Origin: Kofleriaceae bacterium
Lineage (GTDB): Bacteria; Myxococcota_A; Polyangia; Haliangiales; Haliangiaceae
Assembly (NCBI GenBank): GCA_013368795.1
Contig: JABFXX010000103.1
Location: 1 to 49,227, forward strand
Direction: 5' to 3'
Length of the DNA: 49,227 bases
Shown here: in pieces, positions 19,131 through 28,702 of the stretch
Layout: each line of letters begins with the position of its first letter
Numbering within the stretch: the stretch's first letter is position 1
Position numbers and translations under genes: made by a program
The notes under the pieces: model-generated
Databases searched by the model: none
What the model saw: only the letters and a program-made list of their open reading frames with translations
Told to the model about the DNA's origin: nothing

Positions 19131-19534
19131 AGCTTGCTCGCGATCGCCTTTGCGAGGTCCGCGCCGTTATCGAGCTTCGTCGCGTTCCAGTCGATGCCGA
19201 GGCCGGTGCCGTCCTCGTACTTCGGGATGATGTGGAAGTGGACGTGGAACACCGCCTGGTGCGCGAGCGGCGTGTTGTTCTGCAGCACGTTGAACGCCGG
19301 CGCGCCGGTCACCGCGAGCACCGCGCGGGCGAGGCGCGGCAGGACGCGACCGATCGCCGCCGAGGACTCGTCGGAGAGCTGGTCGAGCGTCTCGGCCGAT
19401 TCCTTCGGGATCACGAGCACGTGCCCGCGCGAGATCGGGTTGACGTCGAGGAACGCGAGGACCTTGTCGTCCTCGTAGATGCGGTGACACGGAATCTCGC
19501 CGCGAACGATCTTTCCGAACACGGTGTCGGCCAT
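19127..19534 (-). CDS. HIT-family nucleotide-binding hydrolase (HinT-like)
   Basis: Protein of 135 aa, the typical size of HIT-domain proteins. The motif HVHFH (97-101) carries the nucleophilic His of the histidine triad, preceded by the conserved VNPISRGHVLVIPK. HIT proteins hydrolyse purine nucleoside phosphoramidates or dinucleotides in the cytoplasm. The ATG at 19534 gives the normal MADTVFGKIVRGEIP start; an upstream start in frame would add 11 unrelated residues. The stop overlaps the GTG of the aminopeptidase-like gene. HIT genes are often the first of mixed operons, so the neighbours say little about its role. Confidence 0.93.
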   Translation of the reverse strand: MADTVFGKIVRGEIPCHRIYEDDKVLAFLDVNPISRGHVLVIPKESAETLDQLSDESSAAIGRVLPRLARAVLAVTGAPAFNVLQNNTPLAHQAVFHVHFHIIPKYEDGTGLGIDWNATKLDNGADLAKAIASKL

Positions 19535-19615
19535 GACACCGAGCCTAACGGGAAACGCCGCCACCATGGATAGGTGACGGCTCTGATCCGCGAGGCGACG
19601 CGGCGGATGACAGCG

Positions 19616-20677
19616 CTACAGCGACGCGCGATCGCCGGCGGTCGTCACCGCGGGAGCCGCGGTACGCATCGGCACGTTGTCCCGGGAGCGTGCGGCGGCG
19701 CCGACGTTCAACGTGAGCGTCGTCGACTGGCCGCCCGCGTTGGCCTGGACCGACACGGTGCCCGACGTCTTCTGCGTCGACACCGAGATGCAGTTGCGGG
19801 TCAGCGCGTCGTTGCCATGCGTGATCGTCTCGCCGTCGACGAGGAACGACCACGACAGGCCCGCGATGTAGCGGCCGCTGGTCGTCGCCTGGAAGCACAG
19901 CGACGTCGAGCCGGTGTTCGAGGGCGGCACCGTCGTCATCGGCGAGATCGCGGCGAGCGCATCGGCGTGGTCGACGACGATGAAGTCGAGCGTCGCGGTC
20001 GGCTTGTCACCCGCGGTGACCGCGAGAGGGTAGGTGCCGACCTGCGCGTTGACCTCGAGCGTGTCCCACGCGGTGCGCTCGGCGCCCTGGAGCGCGAGCA
20101 CCATCGACGTGTCGACGAGCCGCTCCGGCGTCGGGCCGCCCGAGTGCTGGACGTCGCCGTAGAGCGCGACGCCGACCTTTCGAGGGCCGGCGGCGAACGC
20201 GAGCTGGGCGCCTGCGGGGACCGACTCGAAGTCAGTGGTGACGAGCTCGATCGACTCGAGCGCGGCGCCGGTCAGCTCCTTGCGATCCATGAGCAGGCCG
20301 TCCTCGTCGAGGATCCGCAGGTAGTTGCTGCGGCTCCCGGCGCCGCGGATCGTCACCTGCGAGCCGCTGGTCGAGTCCACCCTGATGCCGTTGCCGCCGT
20401 CGTCGTCGGCGGTGAACGGCATGTCGAGCGCGACGTCGATGCCGTCGCCGCGATCGTACTCGAGCGCGACCTGCTGCGTGCCACCGATGGCCGTCGCGCG
20501 CGGGCCCGACAGCAGGATGTCGTCGACGAGGTGGTTGCCGACGAAGTCGAGGCCGCCCGGGGTCAGATCCGAGCAGGTCTCGCCGGCGGGGCACTCGCCG
20601 GTGTTGCGGCGCTCGCCGCCGTAGCAGCCGACCATCGTGACGAGGGGAAGTCCCAGCAAAGCTAGTGAGAGGCGCAT
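19616..20677 (-). CDS. Lipoprotein of unknown function
   Basis: Predicted lipoprotein of 353 aa; ATG at 20677 gives leader MRLSLALLGLPLVTMVGC with Cys18. A short Cys-rich N-terminus (CYGGERRNTGECPAGETC) is followed by beta-strand-rich sequence and then what look like Ig-like or Bacterial-Ig-type units near residues 220-340 (YPLAVTAGDKPTATLDF, SGTVSVQANAGGQSTTLTLN). There is one Cys pair in the C-terminal part (SLCFQA, RNCISVS). I do not recognise a named family. Such Cys-start, all-beta lipoproteins are frequent in myxobacteria and are generally surface or periplasmic. It stands alone between the HIT operon and the response regulator gene. Confidence 0.75.
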   Translation of the reverse strand: MRLSLALLGLPLVTMVGCYGGERRNTGECPAGETCSDLTPGGLDFVGNHLVDDILLSGPRATAIGGTQQVALEYDRGDGIDVALDMPFTADDDGGNGIRVDSTSGSQVTIRGAGSRSNYLRILDEDGLLMDRKELTGAALESIELVTTDFESVPAGAQLAFAAGPRKVGVALYGDVQHSGGPTPERLVDTSMVLALQGAERTAWDTLEVNAQVGTYPLAVTAGDKPTATLDFIVVDHADALAAISPMTTVPPSNTGSTSLCFQATTSGRYIAGLSWSFLVDGETITHGNDALTRNCISVSTQKTSGTVSVQANAGGQSTTLTLNVGAAARSRDNVPMRTAAPAVTTAGDRASL

Positions 20678-20800
20678 GGCCCCGCTTGGAGCACCCTGCG
20701 TGCCACTGGTTCGACCATGGGATCTCGCGGCGTTGGCTGCGCGGAGAGCACGGTTTGCCACATCCGCCGGACACCGATGTCGTGACTTCTCCCCTCGGCG

Positions 20801-21499
20801 TCAGGGATCGAAGCGATAGCCCGAGCCGCGCACGGTGATGAAGTGCCGCGGTTGTTCGGGGTCTGCCTCGAAGCGCTTGCGCAGCTGACCGACGAAGTTG
20901 TCGACCGTACGGACCGAGCCCGCCGACTGGCCCCAGACCAGGCTGAACAGCTGATTGCGCGAGAACACCTGGTTCGGGTGCCGCGTGAAGAACACGAGCA
21001 GCTCGAACTCGAGGTGGGTCAGCTTGACCTCGACGCCGGCGCGCGTGACCACCCGCTGCGCGAGATCGATCTTCACGTCCTCGAAGTCGAGGTTCGCGTC
21101 GGCGGTCTTCGCGATCGGGGTCGCCGTGACCTGCGAGGTCCGGCGCAGCACGGCGTCGATGCGCGCGAGCAGCTCGGCGAGCGCGAAGGGCTTGGTGACG
21201 TAGTCATCCGCGCCGAGCCGGAGTGCGGCGACCTTGTCGAACTCGCCGTCGCGCGCCGACAGCACGATCACCGGGACGAGGTTGTCGGTCTGGCGCAACG
21301 CCGACAGGACCTCGAGGCCGTTGCGCTTGGGCAGGTTGATATCGAGCAGGACCAGCGTGAAGTCCTCGGCCGTCGCCTGGCGGAGCGCGTCGTCACCGTC
21401 GCGTGCGATCGACGTGCCGCGGCCCGCGAGCTTGAGGTTGAGCGCGAGGCCGGTGGCGATCGCGTCGTCGTCTTCGACAATGAGGATTCGTTCGGTCAT
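20801..21499 (-). CDS. OmpR/PhoB-family response regulator
   Basis: Response regulator of 232 aa. The receiver domain (1-118) has Glu9-Asp10-Asp11, phosphoacceptor Asp53 in LLDINLP, switch Ser81 and Lys103 in YVTKPF. The C-terminal winged helix (about 135-230) includes LTHLEFELLVFF, VFSRNQLFSLVWG, the recognition helix SVRTVDNFVGQLRKRFE and the wing VRGSGYRFDP. It binds DNA, normally as a dimer on direct repeats, when phosphorylated. Its ATG overlaps the stop of the histidine kinase gene (21496-21499), so they form a cognate pair. The gene order desaturase-kinase-regulator suggests control of membrane lipid composition. Confidence 0.95.
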   Translation of the reverse strand: MTERILIVEDDDAIATGLALNLKLAGRGTSIARDGDDALRQATAEDFTLVLLDINLPKRNGLEVLSALRQTDNLVPVIVLSARDGEFDKVAALRLGADDYVTKPFALAELLARIDAVLRRTSQVTATPIAKTADANLDFEDVKIDLAQRVVTRAGVEVKLTHLEFELLVFFTRHPNQVFSRNQLFSLVWGQSAGSVRTVDNFVGQLRKRFEADPEQPRHFITVRGSGYRFDP

Positions 21500-22443
21500 G
21501 ACGTCGCACGCTCCGGGAGGCGGGCTGGCGCGGACTTGGGCTCCTTCGCGCGCTTCAGGCGAATGCGGAACATCGTCGTGCCGGGCTTCGACTCGAAGTC
21601 GAGCTTGCCCTTCTGGCCGCGGACGATCGTACGGACGAATGCCAGGCCGAGGCCGACGCCCTGCGCACCGGTCTCGTGCGCGGCGCGGCCGCGGCGGAAC
21701 TGCTCGTAGATCGCGTGCTGCTCGTCCTTCTCGATGCCGGGACCGTTATCGATGACGAGGATCTCGATCCACCGCCCGGCGAGGCGGCTCTCGATCTCGA
21801 TCTGCTTGTCCTCGCCCGTGTACTTCCACGCGTTCGTGAGGAGGTTCAGGAGCGCGCGCACGAGCGTCGGCCGGTCGCCGATCGCGACGAGGCCAGGCAG
21901 CAGGCGACGATTGATCGGCGTTGGATTCTGGAGCGTGCACGCGTCGAATGCCGCGATCGCTTCCTCGACCAGGTCCTCGATGTCGACGCGATCGCGCGCG
22001 AACACGTGGCCGGACTCGAGGCGCGACAGCTCGAGCACCTTCGTGACGAGCTCCTCGAGCCGCGTCGTCTCGCGACCGAGAAGGCTGAGCACCTCGGTGC
22101 GATCGTCTGGCTCGAGGCGGTTGTCGCGCAGCGACTCGATGAGCAGGCGCAGCGAGGTCACCGGCGTGCGCAGCTCGTGCGAGACCGCCGACACGAAGTC
22201 GTTCTGGACGCGCGCGAGCGACGCGCCCTTACCGAGGAAGATCGACGCGAGGATGTAGCCGGTGATGCCCGACGTGCAGAACGTCGTGACGAGCACACCC
22301 ATGACGAGCGTCGTCGTCGACTCGTGGCCGACGATGATCAGCAGGATGCCGACCGCGATCATGCAGACCGTCGGCACCAGCGTGACGAGCATCAGGATCA
22401 GCTGAGCTCGACGAAGCTGGATGTTGGCCGGCGGAAACCGCAC
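21496..22443 (-). CDS. Intramembrane-sensing histidine kinase
   Basis: Sensor kinase of 315 aa from a GTG at 22443, 7 bp after the desaturase stop. Two transmembrane helices (about 14-38 and 45-70) are separated by only about six residues, so there is no periplasmic sensor domain, and no HAMP: the second helix runs almost directly into the HisKA domain (SAVSHELRTPVTSLR, His89). The ATPase domain has Asn204 (N box), DNGPGI (232-237) and GVGLGLAFV (262-270). This is the architecture of intramembrane-sensing kinases that respond to membrane stress or fluidity. Longer upstream starts would overlap the desaturase gene and add non-conserved sequence. Sensing bilayer state is inferred from topology and from the neighbouring desaturase. 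Confidence 0.9.
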   Translation of the reverse strand: MRFPPANIQLRRAQLILMLVTLVPTVCMIAVGILLIIVGHESTTTLVMGVLVTTFCTSGITGYILASIFLGKGASLARVQNDFVSAVSHELRTPVTSLRLLIESLRDNRLEPDDRTEVLSLLGRETTRLEELVTKVLELSRLESGHVFARDRVDIEDLVEEAIAAFDACTLQNPTPINRRLLPGLVAIGDRPTLVRALLNLLTNAWKYTGEDKQIEIESRLAGRWIEILVIDNGPGIEKDEQHAIYEQFRRGRAAHETGAQGVGLGLAFVRTIVRGQKGKLDFESKPGTTMFRIRLKRAKEPKSAPARLPERATS

Positions 22444-22450
22444 GATTCGA

Positions 22451-23344
<894 letters not shown>

Positions 23345-23426
23345 TTTTGGGACCTGGATACTGCCAGATTAGGGAGCCCCCCACCTCGTGACGGTCATGA
23401 TTCGGTCAGAGTAGGCTCGACGCCTC

Positions 23427-24449
23427 ATGAAATACCGCAATCTTGGCGCATCCGGCGTGAAGGTCTCGAGCCTCTGCCTCGGCGCGATGACGTTCGGCGA
23501 GGCTGACGAGAAGTCGTTCATGCACAAGGCCGGCGCGGACGAGCAAACCTCGCATGCCGTCCTCGATCGCGCGCTCGCAGCGGGCGTCAACTTCATCGAC
23601 ACCGCCGATGTCTACGGTCAGGACGGTCTGTCGGAGCGCGTGCTCGGCAACTGGATCACGGCGCGCGGCAATCGCGACAAGATCGTGCTCGCGACGAAGT
23701 TCCGCTTCACGATGGGAGACGGTCCGAACAAGAGTGGCGCGTCGCGTTACCGGATCGTGAAGTGCTGCGAGGACTCGCTGCGCCGGCTCAAGACCGATCG
23801 CATCGACCTCTACCAGATCCACATGCAGGACATCACGACGCCCGAGGAGGAGACGCTGCGCGCGCTCGACGACCTCGTCAGCGCCGGCAAGATCCTCTAC
23901 ATCGGCGCGTCGAACTACGCGGCGTATCGTCTGATGGAGAGCCTGTGGCTCGCGAAGACGAACAGCTGGGCGAAGTTCGTCACGCTGCAGGCGCAGTACA
24001 GCCTGCTCGTCCGCGACCTCGAGCGCGAGCACGTCCCGGTGTGTCGCGAGAAGGGCCTCGGCATCCTGCCGTGGTCGCCGCTCGCAGGCGGCTTCCTCAC
24101 CGGCAAGTTCGAGCGCGGCAAGTCGCCCGACGGGGGCGCGCGCCTCGGCCAGAAGGATCGGATGAGCCGCTACGACACCGAGCGCAACTGGAAGATCCTC
24201 GACGCGGTCCGCGCGGTCGCCGCCGAGACGAAGTCGACGCCGTCGGCGGTCAGCCTCGCGTGGCTACTCACGAAGCCGCAGGTGACGAGCGTCATCTTCG
24301 GCGCGCGCACCGTCGAGCAGCTCGAGGCGAACCTCGCGGGCGCCGAGCTCGAGCTATCCGCGCAGCATGTCGACACGCTCGACAAGGCGAGCGCGTTCGA
24401 CCTCGGCTATCCGTATCAGTTCATCGCGCAGACGCAGACGACGTGGTGA
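23427..24449 (+). CDS. Aldo/keto reductase
   Basis: NADPH-dependent oxidoreductase of 340 aa of the AKR superfamily. It has the catalytic tetrad Asp58 and Tyr63 (FIDTADVYG), Lys91 (LATKF) and His132 (IHMQD), the ILYIGASNY strand and the C-terminal cofactor segment SVIFGARTVEQLEANL. It closely follows the layout of the bacterial YajO/PdxI-like group that acts on varied aldehydes and ketones; the substrate is not defined. It ends exactly where the convergent DUF1993-like gene ends: the two stop codons are adjacent with no spacer. Confidence 0.93.
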   Translation: MKYRNLGASGVKVSSLCLGAMTFGEADEKSFMHKAGADEQTSHAVLDRALAAGVNFIDTADVYGQDGLSERVLGNWITARGNRDKIVLATKFRFTMGDGPNKSGASRYRIVKCCEDSLRRLKTDRIDLYQIHMQDITTPEEETLRALDDLVSAGKILYIGASNYAAYRLMESLWLAKTNSWAKFVTLQAQYSLLVRDLEREHVPVCREKGLGILPWSPLAGGFLTGKFERGKSPDGGARLGQKDRMSRYDTERNWKILDAVRAVAAETKSTPSAVSLAWLLTKPQVTSVIFGARTVEQLEANLAGAELELSAQHVDTLDKASAFDLGYPYQFIAQTQTTW

Positions 24450-24965
24450 TCACGCGTTCCGGATCGCGATCGGTCCGATGTAGTCCATCTTGCCGAGCGC
24501 GATGCCGAGGTGGCGCATGATCGAGTACGCGGTCACGACGTGGAAATAGAAGTTCGGTAGCGCGAACTGCACGACGTAGTCGGCCGCGGTCATGTGCTGG
24601 CCCTTCTGCATCCACGGCAGCACGATCTGGCGCTCGTGTGCGCCCTCGAAGTCCGCCGGCTGATACGTCGCGAGATAGCTCTTCACCGACGCGATGCGCG
24701 CGCGCAGCTGCTCGAGCGTCGTCTCGGTATCGGGATGGCTCGGCCATTCTTTGCCGGCGAGGCGCCCGGGGACGAACTTCGCGTTGTCGGTCGCGACCTG
24801 GACCTGGCGCACGAGCGCGAACTGATCGGGCGCGAGTCGCGAGCCGAGCAGCGTGTCCTCGGGCATTCCCTTGGCGGCGGCGTGCTCGCCGGCCTTCGTC
24901 AGCCAGCGATCGAGGTTCGTCAGCGTGTGTGCGAGCTGGGGGACCGTAACGTCGTAGAGGTGCAT
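24450..24965 (-). CDS. DUF1993-family protein
   Basis: Cytoplasmic protein of 171 aa matching the DUF1993 family as I remember it: an N-terminal MHLYDVTVPQLAHTLTNLDRW start, FALVRQVQVATDNAKF near 52-67, and a C-terminal LPNFYFHVVTAYSIMRH helix followed by GKMDYIG. The family is all-helical, DinB-like in fold, with no assigned function. The ATG at 24965 fits this family's N-terminus; longer frames upstream would run through the divergent lipoprotein gene. Only 36 bp separate it from the GTG of the divergent gene at 25002. Its stop abuts the aldo/keto reductase stop. Confidence 0.85.
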   Translation of the reverse strand: MHLYDVTVPQLAHTLTNLDRWLTKAGEHAAAKGMPEDTLLGSRLAPDQFALVRQVQVATDNAKFVPGRLAGKEWPSHPDTETTLEQLRARIASVKSYLATYQPADFEGAHERQIVLPWMQKGQHMTAADYVVQFALPNFYFHVVTAYSIMRHLGIALGKMDYIGPIAIRNA

Positions 24966-25001
24966 GCGCCGGGCAGCGTAGCGCAGTGATATCGTGGCGG
25001 G

Positions 25002-25808
25002 GTGAGGTGGACGGTCTTGCTCGTGACGCTCGTGCTCGGCGGCTGCGACAAGCTGTTCGGCCTCGAGCCGGTGTCGGCGCGCGATGGCGGCGGCGTCGAT
25101 GTTCCACGACTGGCCGAGGATGGCCGCGCCACCGACGATGCGGGGGCGTGTATCCCCGGAGTGTTCGACGAGGACGGCGACGGCATCGCGGATAACTGCG
25201 ATGGCTGTCCCACCGTCCCGAGCAACGACGACGACGAGGATGTCGATGGCCTGCCCGACGCATGCGATCCGAACGTCGCCTTCGGTGCGCGCGATCGCAT
25301 CCTGTTTGCCGCGATGTTCGGCGATCCGGCGGAGCTGACGAGGGGATTCGTGTCCGCGAACGCGGTCCACGACCCGACCAACAACGGCCGGATCTCGCTC
25401 GGCACGCAAGGAGTGCTCCGCACGATCTCGACGTATGAACCGACGAAGATCGAGATCCGCCTCGCCGGCATCGGCGGCGTGAACGTGACCTCGACGACGT
25501 CGCTGGCAGTCGGCGGCGTCGCCTGCAAGGTCGCCGCAGCGGGCTGCGCGGGCGCGCTCTCGGCGACGTGCATCACCGCTGCGCCCGGCGGGGCCGCGGG
25601 CGAGTATCCGGGCGCGCCGGCAACGATCCGCCTGCTGGAGCTGATCCAGGGCGAAAACCTTCCGGACTGTCAGGTCGGCAACGGTACCGAGTTCGCGTCG
25701 GCGGAACCGACGATGACCGTGATGACTGGATCGCTCGACCTGCTGACGAGCTCGACCGGCACGGCGCTCGTCGAGAGCATCGTGATCTACGGCGCCGCCC
25801 AGCCGTAG
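25002..25808 (+). CDS. Lipoprotein with thrombospondin type-3 calcium repeats
   Basis: Predicted lipoprotein of 268 aa from a GTG start, lipobox LGGC (Cys15). After a Gly/Asp-rich linker it has calcium-binding TSP3-type repeats (about 56-90): DEDGDGIADNCDGCPTVPSN then DEDVDGLPDACD, with the usual Asp ladder and Cys pairs. The C-terminal domain (about 100-268) is beta-rich, with one Cys pair in a VACKVAAAGC segment, and looks like a carbohydrate-binding or lectin-like sandwich, but no family is certain. TSP3 repeats on lipoproteins are a common sign of Myxococcota. It is probably exposed in the periplasm or on the surface. Confidence 0.8.
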   Translation: MRWTVLLVTLVLGGCDKLFGLEPVSARDGGGVDVPRLAEDGRATDDAGACIPGVFDEDGDGIADNCDGCPTVPSNDDDEDVDGLPDACDPNVAFGARDRILFAAMFGDPAELTRGFVSANAVHDPTNNGRISLGTQGVLRTISTYEPTKIEIRLAGIGGVNVTSTTSLAVGGVACKVAAAGCAGALSATCITAAPGGAAGEYPGAPATIRLLELIQGENLPDCQVGNGTEFASAEPTMTVMTGSLDLLTSSTGTALVESIVIYGAAQP

Positions 25809-25833
25809 CCAGGGAGCGGCCTCGCAACCCGGC

Positions 25834-26381
25834 CTACGGCTCCAGCTGCGCGAGCGCGGCCGCGGCGATCGATGCGTCCCCAGCGACGAACACGGTGAGC
25901 TCGTCGAGCTGGCGACCGTCGACGAGGCCTGCGGCCATCGCGGGCAGGCCCTTCGGCTCGTCGACGATCGTCGCGAGCTTCTGGAGCTCCTCGTCGAGCT
26001 CGACCGATGCGAGCGCGTTGACGTGCGTGCCGCGGCGCAGCTGCGATGCGGCGAGCGGCATTGCCACGTGGATGCACACGATGTCGGCGGTCAGCGCCTC
26101 GGCGAGCGGGACGAACCGGCCGCCGACCATCGCCGCGACCGACCCCGACGTGCAGCGGATGTCCGTCGGGTTGAACCACGTGCGATGCGCGACGAGCGAG
26201 TGGACGGCATCCTCGCCGCCGACGAGCGCGATGCTGCGCGGCGTGCCGACCGCGAGATAGTGCGAGGCGACCGCGCCGGCCGCGGCGAGCGCACGCGGCG
26301 ACGACGGTGCCGACGGCAGTGTCGCGCCGCCAGTCGCTACCGCGACATACGCGCGCTCGGCGGCGTGGACCCACTCCGCCA

Positions 26382-26382
<1 letters not shown>
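25834..26382 (-). CDS. Truncated ornithine-cyclodeaminase/mu-crystallin-like protein
   Basis: Protein of 182 aa resembling the Rossmann half of the ornithine cyclodeaminase/mu-crystallin family: AAAGAVASHYLAV (33-45) before the nucleotide-binding strand, ADIVCIHV (99-106), GTHVNALAS (118-126) and the typical C-terminal DELTVF (160-165). A normal family member has about 310-350 residues. Here the substrate-binding N-terminal portion is mostly missing, and the GxGxxA cofactor loop reads GGEDAV (55-60). It is therefore probably catalytically inactive or altered. The frame is intact with normal codon use, so it is not an obvious pseudogene. Its ATG overlaps the stop of the asparaginyl-tRNA synthetase gene (TGATG at 26380-26384), so it is translationally coupled to it. 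Confidence 0.65.
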
Positions 26383-27782
<1,400 letters not shown>

Positions 27783-27789
27783 GTGAGTC

Positions 27790-28023
27790 TCAGCGTTCGG
27801 CGTCTTTGCTGCCGACGACCGTCAGGTTCATTCCGATCTGCACGGACACGGCCTTGCCGTCGACGGTGACGACGGTCTTGCCGTTCATGTACCAGCCGAA
27901 GCTGCCCGTCGAGAACTGCTTCACCTCTGCGAGCATCTCCTGCCCATTGATCGAGACCTTGAGGGGCTCGGCCTTCTCCAGGAACTGCGTAAGCGAAACG
28001 GGACAAGAAGTCTTGGGCGGCAT
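27790..28023 (-). CDS. Small conserved-looking protein, unknown function
   Basis: Protein of 77 aa starting at an ATG at 28023, 7 bp upstream of asnS. It is moderately charged with no signal peptide or membrane segment. The central part has alternating hydrophobic residues ([36 protein letters not shown]) that suggest a small all-beta or alpha/beta fold. Codon use, tight spacing to asnS, and the lack of a better frame on either strand support it as a real gene. I do not recognise a family and infer nothing about function beyond possible cotranscription with asnS. Confidence 0.6.
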   Translation of the reverse strand: MPPKTSCPVSLTQFLEKAEPLKVSINGQEMLAEVKQFSTGSFGWYMNGKTVVTVDGKAVSVQIGMNLTVVGSKDAER

Positions 28024-28062
28024 GACCGGCGCAGCTTACTGCGTTTTTGCACCGTTGGCGCG

Positions 28063-28623
28063 TCAGGGCACCCGCATGTCAGCCAGCTGGAACGCGAGGT
28101 GACCGAACGCCGCGACGACGAGCGCGTGGTCGATCGTGCCGTTGTGGAGTAGCTCCCTCACGTTGCGCAGCGGCACCGTCTGGACCTCGACGATCTCGCT
28201 GCCCTCGAGGCTCTGCTCGTGCGTCTTCTCCGCGTCGAGCGCGAGGAAGCTGTGGAGGTAGTTGTTCATGATCGCCGGATTCGGCGCGACGACGCCGAGC
28301 TTCTGCCACCGGCGCGCCGTGTACCCCGTCTCCTCGACGAGCTCCCGCGCGGCGGCGGTCTGAGCGTCCTCGCCCGGGTCGACCATGCCGCCGGGAATCT
28401 CGAGGCAGATCTTCTCGATGCCGACGCGATACTGCCGGATGAGGACGACGTGCTCGTCGGGCGTGACCGCGATGACGTTCACCCAGTCGACCGCCTCGAT
28501 GACGCTGAAGCGCTTGGTGAGCCCGCGCGGATGGGTGCCGTCGACGAAGCTCGTCTTGAACACGCGGTAGTCCTGGCCGGGGTGACGCTGCCCGAGCTTC
28601 CACGCGAGATCGTCGTCGCTCAT
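28063..28623 (-). CDS. Nudix hydrolase (ADP-ribose pyrophosphatase-like)
   Basis: Hydrolase of 186 aa with a perfect Nudix box (about 79-101): GGMVDPGEDAQTAAARELVE then ETGY, where the REL-xEE glutamates bind Mg2+. The N-terminal block DWVNVIAVTPDEHVVLIRQY and KICLEIPGG are those of the ADP-ribose pyrophosphatase branch, which cleaves ADP-ribose and similar nucleoside diphosphate sugars. The downstream ELxGS(E)-like segment is consistent. The gene begins 40 bp past the terminator of the large cytochrome gene and lies 39 bp before the small gene at 28023. It may share a promoter with that operon. Confidence 0.9.
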   Translation of the reverse strand: MSDDDLAWKLGQRHPGQDYRVFKTSFVDGTHPRGLTKRFSVIEAVDWVNVIAVTPDEHVVLIRQYRVGIEKICLEIPGGMVDPGEDAQTAAARELVEETGYTARRWQKLGVVAPNPAIMNNYLHSFLALDAEKTHEQSLEGSEIVEVQTVPLRNVRELLHNGTIDHALVVAAFGHLAFQLADMRVP

Positions 28624-28639
28624 ACGGGCACGATAGCCG

Positions 28640-28682
28640 AAATAGAAAAACGCCGGCGGAACCTGGTGGCGCCGCCGGCGTT
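28640..28682 (-). terminator. Rho-independent terminator of the di-haem propeller gene
   Basis: On the minus strand an 11-bp GC-rich stem, AACGCCGGCGG (28682-28672) pairing with CCGCCGGCGTT (28659-28649), encloses a 12-nt loop and is followed by TTTTTCTATTT, a classic uridine tract. It lies 20 bp after the stop codon at 28703. The stem is strong, and this is the clearest intrinsic terminator in the window. Confidence 0.9.
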
Positions 28683-28702
28683 GGAGACACGAACGCTACG
28701 AG

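Noticed and set aside
28030..28048. Plus-strand hairpin CGCAG-CTTA-CTGCG followed by TTTTT
   Set aside because: Looks like a terminator but no plus-strand gene ends nearby, the stem is only 5 bp, and the flanking genes are on the minus strand.
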